A stretch of 64,000 nt of DNA from positions 133,253,636 through 133,317,635 of the forward strand of contig NC_134950.1 in NCBI RefSeq assembly GCF_965638725.1. Reading direction: 5' to 3'. Positions 12,960-25,075 of the stretch are shown here, one piece after another (within the stretch, counting starts at the first letter, position 1; every line of letters starts with the position of its first letter). The notes under the pieces are model-generated. The model saw only the letters and a program-made list of their open reading frames with translations, ran no database searches and was not told where the DNA came from. Both the position numbers and the translations under genes were made by a program. The DNA is from Aptenodytes patagonicus. Its lineage: Eukaryota; Chordata; Aves; Sphenisciformes; Spheniscidae.

Positions 12960-15900
12960 TTTCTCCGGTGACCAAGGCAAGCAGAGAGGCATTTTTTCCC
13001 TCAAAATCTCTTGCACTTATTCTACTTGTAGGCCACAGTTCTGCATATATTTACGTGCATACGGGGGTAAACCACTGAGGACTTCAGTGGGACGGTCGCT
13101 CTGCATGTGTGTGCGTGCATTTGCAGGACGAGGGTCTTGCACATTCCCCTCCCGTTATTACAGGTGAAGCTGAGGCAGAAGGGGGCCCTTTTAAAACCAG
13201 GGGATTTTATAGTGGAATGAATGGGAATTGGAGAGCAAACATACCTCTGAGGAACGAACGTGGAGAGGACCCTGTGCCAACTATAATAATCAGTGTGACT
13301 AATAGGGAACACCGAGAACTGTTCCATTATATCATGAGACATTACATCGTGCTTGAAAAAACAGTCTTTGATGACATGCGAAGGATTGGCAAGTGCATTT
13401 CAGGGAATCGTCCTTCATTTCTTCAAGGATTTCAACCCATGTTCATCATGATATGCATAATTTAACTTTCTCGGCAGTTAGATTGAACTTGCTAGTATGG
13501 GGTTTACATATTCGTCATTTAAATTTGGGGGAACAGAAGGTGTATGAACTTATTTTAAAAGTTATTCATTTATAGTTCCTTGGAGGAATTAGAAACTGGG
13601 ACTTTACGATAATTTCACCATGTATTTCCTGACCTCGCCCAACGTGCTATGGTTTTGCAAAATGCCAGATACTAGCAAAACTCCGTTTGCATTTAGTCTC
13701 ATAGAGCATACAGAGTAATATTTCTATATAAAGTATTGTGATATTGACTCATATTTTTTGTAATTTTAATATCGCAAGTGTCAATGAGGAAGGAGATTGT
13801 TGCCTTTATTGCAACTAATATAGTAGAGCAAAACAAAGAACTTTTTAGAAAATGAATATGCTCTGGGGAAATTCAATAAATCTTTGTTAGAAGAAAAAAG
13901 GTCTTATATATAAATATATAAAAGCTTGCTGTGTATTGTGCAAAAGTTGCTTACTGCTAAAGGAGTAATGCATTGTAAATCAACGGTGGGTCCCATAGCA
14001 CATTATGGCATATTTTATTGGGTTTTTACCTTAAGGTAAGGTCTTTTATTAAGAGTATATAAGAGCACACTCTGCTGAATACCTTGTTTTTCACAGTGCT
14101 CTATACATAATGGTTTTTTTTTTATTTGCTTCATTAAACATTCCCGTAATTAATGCATTTAATGGGAATCCAGCAGTAACAAATATAAAATTTATTGTGG
14201 TTTTAAAAAAACCCACTTTGGTTACTAGATTTTCCATTAGCAAATGGCGATGACCAAATTCCTCAAAATATTTCTGCACTCACCCCAGAAATCTCCTGCT
14301 AAAACAGGTGATGTTTTCAACTGTGTAATGGGAAAGAAATGCCACATAAATAATCTTTGTGAAGGAGTCAGTATAAACGTAGAGGGAGAGAGCACCAAAA
14401 AGTGTCTTTAAAATAATCCCAAAACCCCCCTGTTTCAAGCTTGATAAGAAGACGTCTGTATTAGCACTGGAGCTTGCAGGGTGAGTTATTAGGTGTTGAA
14501 AGACACCGTCTAGGAAGTCTGACCCATCAGAATTTGAATGTAAAAGGCAAGTGACAACTGAATACATGAAAAGCCTTAGAGCCTGGTCCCAAAGCCCTCT
14601 TTCCCTGCCTGAAAAGCCCGTTTATCTTCGGATGAATAAGAGTTACAGAATTGGAACCTAAGGAAAAAATCGGTGGTATCCATGGCCAAGGGAATGTCTC
14701 CCTCCCACCCGTTTGATTAGAACCATGTGTAAGTTTGGCTAATGAGACTGCAGGGCTTTCCCTTCGCCTCTGTGGATGATTGTGGCATTTTATTTGAACA
14801 CCGATATGGTTTCCCATTCCTGTTCCTCGCAAGCTTTCGGTCTGGGCAAATAAAAAAAAAAGATGTCAGAACCAGAGAATCTTTTTACAGCGTATAAAAA
14901 TCTTCCCATCTAATCCAAGAGGAAATCGTAACGTGAAGAACATTGGTGTTTTAATGGCCTCCTAATGAGGACGAGCTTGGCCAGAGCTTTGAAGAAGACA
15001 AATGGAAAGCAAAACAGCTCATTTCTCCTTGAGGGCAAGGATTACGATTTCTAGAGAGGACTGCATGGATGTGCCTTCAGCAGGTAAAGCTTCGCCTGCC
15101 TGAAGTCTCCTGGCGGGGCCCTGATGTACGGGCTGTTGGCAAGAGCAGGAAAGGGGGGTAGGAAAGTGGGGGGCGTGCTCACGTTTTCTGGTTTCTCTGT
15201 CAGTCTATTCCTCTCTGCGTGCTGCTGGGAAAAATGAAGACAGTTATATTTACCTAAATCCCTGAGTAATTAAGGCACTAAGTTAAAGCCTGAGAAGCAC
15301 TTGAAACTCTCTGATGAAAGAGCCCGTACACGGACAGCACGCTTGTAACCTTACGTGTCTGGGGTTCTCCCTAAGGTACGGGGGATACACAGCAAATACT
15401 CTGTACAGCCACAGATAGGTGATCACATCTGATTTAAAAGCCCTCATTACTCCCTCCTGACAGGCTTGGATGTTTGCCTGCCTAGTTCCAAGGCCAGCAT
15501 CGATCCATTTAAAATTAATATTTTTCATTCCTCTCTCCGCCGCGTGCATTTAAAAGCTGTCCTTGGCTTCCTCTCCCAGCTGCTGGCTCCGATTAGCCCA
15601 GCAGCGGCTGCCGGAGCTCCGCTTTGCGGCACCGGTGGGATCCTGCTGCTCTCATACCATGTTAGGAACAGAGCTTTCCTGGAAAAGGGACTGCCTTGTT
15701 CCTGATGTCTTCTGTGGCTTCGGCAAGCTGAGGGGGCTTAATTTCCGACTGGGAAAATGGGCCTTTCTCATCCCGTCCCAGAAAGGAGCTGTGAGTGCCA
15801 GGGTCTCGCTGGGTGTCATGCTTCCTCCTGTGGCACGGTCCGTCGGCAGGGCTCAGCCCCGCGTGCTCCCTGCACTCGGCCAGGGCTTGCAAGGGAAGGA

Positions 15901-18900
15901 GAAACAGTTTTGTGAAAGGAGCAAGGACTTTCGTGAGAGCAAAAAGGACTTTGTACAATTCTCCTTGAGTGACAGGCGGCATAACATGGCAGAGGAAATT
16001 GCCCTCATGAAGACACACCTGAAGCTCATCCTAAGCAATTAGAAGTGTGGGTTCTGCTTTGGAAAGCAACTGCAAAAAGAAGGAAAAAAAGCATTGTTTT
16101 AATCAGCAGTGTTGTTTTCCCTCTATCTGCAGAGTTTGCTGACTCTGAAGGCAGAGAGCAGCTCATGTTTTAAAGCTACTTCTGGCTTCATGGGCTTTGG
16201 AGGGGCAGGACAACTGGGTGAAGCCTTGCTGGTGGGTCAGCACCAGGAGTGCGCTCAGGTGGGTAAACCCTGCAGGGACAGTGGGGTGGCACCACCGCTG
16301 CTGATGGCACAAGCTGTGGATACCATCTCTCTCGAGTTTCTGTCTGGTGCACTGGACACAGCCTGGGGGTATGGCTTCACCATGCAGCAGCTCATGAATA
16401 TCTTGGCCATCTCCAACCTACCGCCTTCCCCATGCTCTGCTCGCTCCCTGCCCACCCACCTTCTGCCTGCCCTCCTGGGGCTCTGCATACAGTGAGCTGC
16501 TTGTTCACCACATCAGTTTGTTAAGCCAACACCACCATAAATACCTTTCTGCTGCATTTTTCCCCAGTTTTAGTCAGTCAGATTGGCTTGAGGTGCAGTC
16601 CGGCAAACGACAGGATCTTGGTTTAGCTCACGGTGTGGTGGCAGGAGTCACCTGCAGTGCTGGAGTAGAGCAGGTCAGCCCAGCGGGACCCCTGCAAACC
16701 TCGCTGCCAGCATGGCCAGGGTGCTTAGTATCGCATTGTGTTGCTGTGGAAATAGTGGGGCTGTGGGTGTCCCTGCAGGCCCTCCACCTCATCCCACAGA
16801 GTACTAGCACAAAGAGGTAGCAGGAACACTTTCACAGAGAGCTAATAGTCCCTCAGCTATTTTAGGGGGTGGGCTTAGGAGGATTGCGGGAATTAGGGGC
16901 AAAGGCGGTGGTCAGTCAGTGCAGCTTGCCACATACTCCAGCTGAATGATAAAAACTTTGCCTCCAAAGGCAAGCCACCATTGCGGCACAACAAAAGCAA
17001 AGCTACCGCTCCCTCATCCTCCCCATTCAGCTTGTGAAAACTGCCTGGCTTTAACTTTAATTCTGACAATTCAACTTCTAGATCAAAGTGCAGGGATTAG
17101 CTACAGCAAAACGATGACAACAAATAAACCAAGCCAAAACAACGGCTGGTGTTGTGATACCAAACACAATCCTGCGTAACTGGAGTCCGTGGCCATGTCC
17201 CGCTGCGGACGGTTCCTTTTTCTCATCCACAGCTATGTGTTGTCTTTGCAGCACAGCTTCTTGAAGCTAAGAAAAACTTTAACTAAACTGGAGTTGGCTT
17301 GGCCTCCTTATAACACAGAATGAAAATGATTAGTGAAACAAAAGAGAAAGTGTGAGGAGGATATAGAGTCCTTCCATACAAAGCCTCCTGTCTTCCTATG
17401 TGATCCATTATAATCCAGAGGGCCCCAGATTTAAACTAATCTATTTCTGCCTTTATTTATTTTTTCTTGACTCAATTTCCTACATGAACTGGCCGGTTCT
17501 GTCAAGTATTTTTCTTTCTTTTAACTTGACTTGCTGTCAGCTGAATGCAATGCCCTGTGAAAACACCTGCTGACCTGCTATTTATACACATACACATGCA
17601 CACATGCACGCATCTGTACTATCTCCATCTATATATTTATATCGTCTGTATCTATATCTTCTATGTCTGCCTATCTATATCTATATCCATATCTATATCT
17701 ATATATCTGTATCTATATATCTATATCTCTAGGTCTATATAAGCTATATAATCTGTATCTATATCTAAATCTGTATCTATATATTATTTGCTTTTACAGT
17801 GGACACACAGGTTGCAAATTCCTCAAGCCTCTGCAAAATACACCTCCAAGCTCCCCTCTTTTTTGGGAAAGGCAGCTGCCCCATTGCTTCTAGTTCAGGC
17901 TGCTCTGGCTTGCTCTGCCAGCAAGTCCTGGGGGAATGGGCTGATCAGGTTCACTAATGGTCAGGCTCTCGTGGTATTTGCTTACCTAACACAATCAGAA
18001 CACGTCTTAAATATTTTATCAGCTTTGTGGGGTCATTCTCATACTGTGGCATTGTGTTGCACTGGAGAATAGAGCAGGCTGGAGGAAAAATGGTGCTCAA
18101 GAGTGCTGCAGAAAGAGGGTTTTAAGCAAATGGCAAGCACTAATGCCCTGCTTAGAGCCACTAAAACAAATGTCCCTGTTGCAGCAGGGCTGATGGGAGG
18201 CAAAAAGAAATTAGGGCAGTTGCAATTAACAAAGCAGACCAAAGAATTGAGCAAATGGCCCCAAACCCTCAGTTGCTAGCTCTGATCTGAAGGGTGGTGG
18301 TAGTCCTGGTTTAACTTTGATCCCTTCTTTCCCACTCTTACTTGCTTCATTTTTTTACTCCCTTGAAACTAGTTCTCAGGAAGTTTTGTGTTTAATCTTG
18401 TGCTTATTCCCTGTGGGCCAAGCTCTCGAATGACTGTGAGTAAAACCTTTCTGTAAAGAAAGTGGGTGCAACAAGATAATTCTGGGGGTAGTCCCAGAGC
18501 TGGAGTCTCCTGTACTGGGCCTCAGCAGCCAGTAGCTATTGTGGCGAGGAAAACTGGTTTTCCCTCTAAATCAGCCCATTGCCTGCCTTCAGCTGGGCAG
18601 TGCTGGCTCCAGGGTGGGCAGGGAGAGCTGAGAGGTCGGTCTGTACTGCGAGTCTTTGCTAGAGCTGTGGGTGGCAAGGGTTGCTGATGGGGGGAGCATA
18701 ACCAACCACGCCATTTCTGAGACTGTCACCAAGTGCTGCGTGTGGGGAGATTCACCAGGAGGGGGTCAGACTTGCTTTAGCTCTTTATGCTGAGAGTCAG
18801 TGTGGTATCGGAGAGCTTTGCATCCTTGCATGTTCAGTGTTCCTTCTATCCCAGTATTTTTTAAAAATCACCCCAAAACTAATAAAAAAGCACTCATGTC

Positions 18901-20123
18901 TGCCTGCTTCTCCATCCCCCTGCTGAAAGGTTTCTTTAGCACCAGTCCACATCCCATTTCTCAGCTCTTGCCTCCCTTTATGTCTGGGCTCCTTTGGGTT
19001 TGATCCCCTCCCCTAGCACCATACTCCTTTTTTGGGGAGGTGTCTGCTTTCTCCAGATGGTTGTTGCTGATTTGTTGTGCTGCCTGCCTTGTGCCAATGC
19101 CTTTGGGAACATATGGTGCCCTCTGTGCCAGCTTATCATCCCTACCCAAACTCTGTGCTACATATTGCCATTAGTTTTGAGTGCCCTTACAGCAAGTAGC
19201 TGAGGCTGCAGCCTGGGTTCTGGAGAAAGCTGGGGGCAGATTGAGAGGCAAAGCGGGTCCAGCCAAAGCACGAGGGGCTGGTTTGGCAGGGGGAAGGAGT
19301 CTGTCTGCACCACTGCCTCAACTAATGCAAGCTGGGTCAACCCTCTTGCTGATACAGAGCGTCCTCAGTTCAGTCTGGTTCTGGCTGCATCCCTGCAAAG
19401 GAGAGAGGAAGGAGCATGCGCCCACACTGATTCATTTTTTCTCTAATAATAACTTTGTTATGATGTCCAGAGCAGCCGGGAGAGAGCAATAGTAACAGTG
19501 GACTGCTTGGAAGAGGAACAAATATTGCAATCAGGTTTGGGAAACCATGAATCAGCTGTAAAGGGCAGTGTTACCTCAGCTTGAATACATCTTGCTTAGC
19601 TCATACTGTCAGGTGTAAATATAACTGTGTGGACAATAAAATAGTCCTGTGATATGCCTTCATGAGAGGTGTCTATTTTTACAGATATGATGATACTCTT
19701 TCAGTATTTGGTCCCAGAGCAAGAGCCCTGCTGTATAAATACAGGTTAAGTTGTGGCATGACAGCCCTGCTTTAAAGGCGACGCAGAAGTATATAGCCTC
19801 GGAAATGGCTCCAGCTAATGCCATGCCTTGATGTTTGGGGAAAACATCTGCTGTACCCCCTTAAAGAGGGAGCCATGTGTGCCCACTGCCCCATCTTCCA
19901 GCTTTTACAAAGGGAGAATGGGAACAGGGGCATGGCTCTGCCTTTTTCCTACCCATTTTAGGAGGGTGAATGCTCTTGGCCAGATTTAGCCATTTGAAAA
20001 CCGGGGGGAGAGCAGCGGAAGCTGTGCCCGTGCCAAGGCCTCCAAGGGAGAAGCATGGTCATGCTGCATGGGGCTGGTCTCCTGCAGCGTGTCACCGGGA
20101 CCAAGCCCTTGCGGGCGGGCTGG
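12960..20123. other. Intergenic sequence, no gene found
   Basis: No coding exon with recognisable homology is visible. The longest plus-strand ORF (15563-16042) has no domain, no internal repeat structure and no codon signature that I recognise, and is overlapped by open frames on the other strand. A microsatellite at 17.6-17.8 kb is listed separately. Confidence 0.6.
17605..17790. repeat. Imperfect TATCTA-type microsatellite
   Basis: About 185 bp are dominated by ATCTAT/TATCTA hexamer-like units mixed with ATCTGT and TATATA variants. The degeneracy suggests an old array. It creates low-complexity Tyr/Leu/Ile-rich ORFs that are not genes. Confidence 0.9.
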
Positions 20124-20128
20124 TCCCC
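20124..20128 (+). repeat. Left target-site duplication (TCCCC)
   Basis: The five bases directly before the LTR's terminal TG are identical to the five bases after its terminal CA, the signature of retroviral integration. Confidence 0.9.
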
Positions 20129-20367
20129 TGTCCTGGTTTCGGCTGGGATAGAGTTAATTTTCTTCCTAGTAGCTGGCATAGTGCTGTGTTTTGGATTTAG
20201 CATGAGAATAATGTGATAACACACTGATGTTTTAGTTGTTGCTAAGCAGTGTTTATACTAAGTCAAGGAGTTTTGAGCTTCCCATACTCTGCCAGCGAGG
20301 AGGTGCTGGGAGGGACTATAGCCAGGACAGCTGACCCAAACTGGCCAAAGGGATATTCCATACCGTA

Positions 20368-20375
20368 TGACGTCA
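20368..20375 (+). promoter_or_regulatory. Perfect palindromic CRE (TGACGTCA) in the LTR
   Basis: The 8-base full consensus cAMP response element lies about 10-15 bp upstream of a TATA-like sequence in the LTR, a normal promoter position for retroviral LTR enhancer sites. ATF2/CREB5-class bZIP dimers and CREB bind this site. Binding here is inferred. Confidence 0.7.
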
Positions 20376-20553
20376 TGCTCAGTACATAAGCTGGGGGGAG
20401 TTGCCCAGGGGGCAGCGATTACTGCTTAGGAACTGACTGGGCATTGGTCAGCGGGTGGTGAGCGGTTGCATCACTTGTTTTTTTCTTTCCCTGGTTTTTT
20501 GTCTCTCTCTCTCTCCCTCTCTCATTGTTTTACTTTCCATTACAATTTTTTAA

Positions 20554-20589
<36 letters not shown>

Positions 20590-20590
20590 T
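20554..20590 (+). repeat. (ATT)n microsatellite in the LTR
   Basis: An uninterrupted ATT trinucleotide run of 37 bases sits inside the LTR, probably grown after insertion. Confidence 0.95.
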
Positions 20591-20665
20591 CAAGTGTTAA
20601 ACTGTTCTTACCTCAACCCATGAGTTTTCTTACTTTTGCTCTCCGATTCTCTCCCCTATCCCACC

Positions 20666-20687
20666 GGGGGGGGGGGGGGAGGGGGGG
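20666..20687 (+). repeat. G-run in the LTR
   Basis: Fourteen Gs, one A and seven Gs occur in a row. The tract is prone to length errors and could form a G-quadruplex. Confidence 0.9.
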
Positions 20688-20746
20688 CTGAGGGTGAGTG
20701 AGCAGCTGTGTGGTGCTTAGTTGCCGACTGGGGTTAAACCACGACA

Positions 20747-20751
20747 TCCCC
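20747..20751 (+). repeat. Right target-site duplication (TCCCC)
   Basis: Exact match to 20124-20128, immediately after the LTR terminal CA. The absence of mismatches argues against an ancient insertion. Confidence 0.9.
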
Positions 20752-21388
20752 GTAGCCGAGGCTGCACCTCTCAAGTCTCGGACCCCATCGGGTCAGGCCA
20801 TCGCTCCGGGACTGCCAGCAAGGTCATCAAGTTGCATTAATCTAAAGCTGGCTTTCCCGCTGGAGAGGTGGGTTCATCCTGACTAACTTTAGATTACAGT
20901 TTACGCATTATTGTACCAAGGTCTGTATTGGACCAATTTATAGTGAGAAATGAGGTTGGCAAGATAACAGGGGCATCACAATTAGAGCTAATTAGCCCAG
21001 CAGGAAATCCATTTCCAGGCAGCTTTTGGCAAGAGGCAAGGTTGGCGGGATAACAAGCGTAGAGTGTATTTTGATATAAGCACACTCCAGCTGCAATGAA
21101 AAGTAAAATAACAGCTTGTCTCATCCTTATGCAGAGGCCTCACGTCAGGCTCCACCACGTTAAGTCTTTTTGTTTGAGGCTTTGCAGCCTCCCTGCTTGG
21201 AAAAGGTTCAGAGAACTTGTTCTTGCAAAGTCACCTCAGCTGCCAGAGGGCAAAGGTGGGCCATGAGGTCTGCACAGCCCCTTGCTCCTACCGCCAGGCA
21301 GGAGGGTGTCCAGCACTGTGGTCCTCCTCAGATTTTGGGGGAGATGAGGGATGCAGCTCAGAATAGAAATCGCTGAAGAGTAGCTTGG

Positions 21389-21394
21389 TTTATT
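21389..21394 (-). terminator. Candidate distal poly(A) signal AATAAA
   Basis: The minus-strand hexamer AATAAA lies 83 bp beyond the other candidate at 21472-21477. Either could define the 3' end of CREB5; this one is the less likely because it sits past the apparent GU-rich downstream element of the first. Confidence 0.3.
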
Positions 21395-21471
21395 TGCAGG
21401 AGTTATCCGTACCGTAAAGTGTTTGGGGTATAGACACAGCCAAACTACTGGAACTATTTGTATTTGAGTGC

Positions 21472-21477
21472 TTTATT
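21472..21477 (-). terminator. CREB5: Candidate CREB5 poly(A) signal AATAAA
   Basis: The minus strand reads AATAAAG in an AT-rich context, followed about 30-45 nt downstream by a GU-rich stretch (TTTGGCTGTGTCT), the usual arrangement for cleavage and polyadenylation. It lies about 6.6 kb after the stop codon. The human CREB5 3' UTR is, to my knowledge, of similar multi-kilobase length. Confidence 0.5.
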
Positions 21478-24464
21478 ATATTGGAATTGCGGTGATATTA
21501 TTAACATTTGTACAAATGCACAAAATTCCTGTCTCTTCTAGCTAGAAAGAGATGTAAAAATCTGACCTAGTTGAACAGTCTCAATGAACTCATTGTCCAT
21601 TTGTAACAATAATGGGTTCACAATGCAACAAAAAGCTTAACATAAAATTAAACATATTAAATGCTGCAGCAAGTATTTACACTTATGTACCAAAAAAAAA
21701 AAAAAAATTATCTCCCTCCAGTAAGGAAGGTGGTTGCTTACAGAATAAAACAAACAGACAAACAAACACAAAACCTTTGCATACCATACAAACAACCTCA
21801 AGCCCAAAACTTACTGTGACAGCACCTTTTTTTAATATAATATATATATATTTATATATAAACTTCGATAGTTTAGGCTTACTCCAAGCAGTGCTAAAAG
21901 TTCCTTAAAACCAGGACAACGACAATAGTCCAAAGAAGCAACGTTCACCGATGAGTGCTACCCAGTGTTTGAACGGAGCTGTTAGAGGGAGGGGTACAGA
22001 GCTCAGGGCCCTGGGCTGGGAAACACTCGGGTCCCAATGACAAAGTCCCTGGCAAAACTCTCAGTGGCAATTATTCTTATTCAGAAGAGCGAATACACCT
22101 TTTGTGCAAAATATTTTGTCTTTTGGAAGCATGGTAAAGGTTGTCTCTGACAGGGGTCTCTTTGCAATCTCAGCTCCGAGGGGTGGGGAAAAAATTTCTC
22201 TGGAATTTCCTAAATTCCAGCAAGGAAAACATTTCCCTTGAAATGCCCTATCAGCCCTCCCCCCTCTCTCGCTTCCTGACATTGCAGCAGTTTCGGCAAA
22301 GCCAGAAGGAGCTTTCAGTCTTCATTCAGAAGGCTGTCGCACAGATTTTTAGTCAAAAAAGAGATTTGGGTCTAAGAGTCTCACGGCATCAGATTGCATG
22401 ATGTTACGGGGGGCTTCGGGAGCAGTTCCACCAGGTGAAACTTAACATCACTACCATTTAATTTGCATAAATATAGAACTGGAGATCCTGAATCCCAGGT
22501 ATTACACATCATTGGTCTAAATATAGTGAGTTGCAATTATTGATTCCAGTCCAAGGAGAGCCTGGGAAAGGATCAGATTTCCACTTAGAGAATCAATCTT
22601 GTGAGTGAGTGTGTGTGAACACTGACATTTTTGGCCTCATGCAGTTTAGGATTTGCTATAAAGTAATTCTGAAAGCTATGGAAAACCAATGATGGTAAGC
22701 AATTTAGCTCTTAAGTGTAAAGCCACTGATAAAACTGAGATAACTGTAAGCACTGAAAAAAAAGAGGTTACAGCTGTAAACAGTCTCTTTTGTCTTTGCA
22801 GTAAGATGATTATTTCAGATGATGAAAAATTGAACAATTTTTTTTTTTGGCATTCAGATCACTTGAGATTTTATTGCTTTTGTTTGTCCTTAGAAGTTTT
22901 TAGTCGCTTATTTTTTTTTTTTTAAAGGTGCTGTCCCTAGTCAAGTTATAAGGCAACATATTTTATTGATTCAGAACTCTAATACATAGTATGGCCACTG
23001 TTATCACTGCAGCTTCGCAGCTACCATGGGTTGGACAACAGTCAAAGTGCATGACAATGCACAACAGAGCCAGTCTCCTGACCTTACGATATACAGGACA
23101 CTTTGGTTCTCGGGATGAGAGATTATAAATGTAGCTTAGATGCTGCCTCACACACTTTGCATAATAAAACATTTATATGCTGTCATGAAGAGGGTGTAAA
23201 GTCTAAGTCACACTGCAGACTGGCTGTTCTCAGCTTCTCCGTTCGGGCAGGTGTGAGAGACAAGTTGTAGATATGCCACCAGTGAAAGCATATAAATGTA
23301 TCTGGTGCAAACGTTTTACAAGAGTATTTATAAATGATTCAACAAGGGAGAGCAAGAAAGAGAGTGAGAGCTAAAGTGCAATTTTAAAATAATATAAATA
23401 ATTGAAACTTAGAAATAAGATACTAATTAGTTGTAACTGGTTTTGTTTTATAGGCACAGTTTAGTTTTTATGTCTACAGATCAATCTTTTTCTCTTCTTC
23501 CCCCTCCAGTAATTTTCTCTGATGTATAATGGAGTTTCAATGGTCTAAATCTAAGGAACACTGCTTAGTAAGAGGACAGAAGAGGCAATGATAAGGCAGT
23601 ATAGTGCAACTCACTATGTGATATTAGAAAAGAAATAAGGATGGGGTTAGATCTTCCGTAGTGATGTATAAAATCAGCCTTAAAAAAAAAAAGAGGAAAA
23701 AAAAAAGACAGGCTTTCCAGTTATATGTTGACCCATGCTTTCTAAAACGAGAGAGCACATTTTCCAATACAAAGGAAACAACTGAAGGTTCATAATTGGT
23801 TTTGTTGTTACCGAAAAAAAAAAGAAAAAAGAAAAAAGAAAAAAGCAGATGCTGCTTTAAGGAAAACATTTAATTCTAGGAATTTCTGTACAACTGACCT
23901 CAGCAAGCTTTTCCATCTTAGATGGATGACTTCTGCTTGAGACCCTGAAAGATTAAGATGCACACACACCTAGAGTAGTTTATTGCAAAACTAATATTGT
24001 AACTTAAAAAAAACAAACAAACAGATTCTGTACAAGAATACTGTTCAAATGGAATGTGTTAAAATAACATTTATTAATAAATACTTTATAAAATTCTATG
24101 TGAATACTAAATTAATAGATTCCTGTTTTAAAATTGCTTTGGTCCTCATGAATTTTCATAAATTCACTCTATACGCTTTTTTTTTAAAAAAGGTATTAGC
24201 TGCTAAAAAGCACATTTTGCCTAAACTAAAAGGCTAGTTTTCAACACTAAATATTGTTGCTTAAAAAAATATGAATCCTCAAAATTTGGGCATTTAACAA
24301 CAGTTATAGCTGGCTTGTTAGTTAACAGGACAGAGTCAGTTAACACACTAAATCCACACGCACTGAGGCACTGAACCATTGACTTTCCACTATTCAGAAG
24401 ATGGGCAGCAGACATTTAGCTTCGTAGCAGGAATTAACTCCCAACAGTGTGAAATTCTCCATAA

Positions 24465-24488
24465 ATCATCATCATCATCATCGTCGTC
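24465..24488. repeat. Short (ATC)n microsatellite
   Basis: Six ATC units followed by two GTC variants lie within the predicted 3' UTR. Confidence 0.85.
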
Positions 24489-24599
24489 CTTATAAAACAC
24501 ACCATGATAGCACACAAACTACTTGTCTCCCACAGGCAGCGTTATGAATATGGCTTGCATAAATTGACTTGGGGAGGGGGGACTGGGGATGAAGGAGCC

Positions 24600-25075
24600 G
24601 GATCACAGCATCATTTTTTTCCGATCGAAGTATTGCAGTTGTCCGTGGCTGAGATTTCCAACGTGCTTCCGATGTCGTGCGACGAGAGGTGCCGTCCACA
24701 GAAATGCCTCCTCCTGAGCGAGGTGCTGGCCGAGGCTCGCTGCCCTCCAAGTGCCCAGGAGAGCGGGCGAGGGAAGCGCTCCGAGTCGTCTGCCGGCAGC
24801 GGGACGGGGCACGGAGCCTGTCGAGCCCAGCAACGGGCTGGATTTGCGGGGCAGGAGGAAAGCGGAGCAGTCTCCAGTAGTAGCTCGTGGAAAAGCAGGA
24901 TTTCTCCTTGACGGAAAGAGCCCGGGAAGTGCATTTAGAGTGACGTGCTTAGGAAGAGGCTGTTGCCACCGACCGCGCAGCAGAGGGACATCCCGGGGAC
25001 AGAGGGGCCGGGGCTTCTCCCGCAGCCCTTGCTCAGGCAGCCTCCGGTGCCCGGCCGGACCGGCAGCTTGAGGAA
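24600..25075. other. CpG-rich block inside the predicted 3' UTR
   Basis: About 475 bp with many CpG dinucleotides and high GC interrupt an otherwise AT-rich UTR. ORFs stay open on both strands here (for example 24504-24911 plus and 24611-24934 minus) because of base composition. None resembles a known protein. It could be a regulatory CpG island, a structured RNA region or a recombination-driven GC patch. Confidence 0.5.

Larger units (their letters stand above)
20129..20746 (+). mobile_element. Solo LTR of an avian endogenous retrovirus
   Basis: This 618-bp element begins TGTCCTGG and ends CCACGACA, with terminal TG...CA, and is bounded by a perfect 5-bp duplication (TCCCC). No gag, pol or env remnant and no second LTR occur nearby, so it is a solo LTR left by recombination between the two LTRs of a provirus. 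From memory, the left end resembles a common bird ERV LTR; the exact family cannot be assigned without a repeat library. The U3-like part contains a perfect palindromic CRE (20368-20375) followed by a TATA-like ACATAAG near 20383. The 3' half contains an ATT microsatellite and a G-run. It lies on the plus strand, so its promoter would fire toward the CREB5 3' UTR, antisense to CREB5. Confidence 0.93.

Noticed and set aside
15563..16042. 159-codon plus-strand ORF, the longest non-CR1 plus-strand frame
   Set aside because: No recognisable motif, no promoter context, and overlapping frames on the opposite strand are also open. Length alone is not enough in a 64-kb window.
1..20123. Search for TRIL, the downstream neighbour expected from human gene order
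   Set aside because: TRIL has a long single coding exon; no ORF of that size or leucine-rich-repeat pattern is present here.
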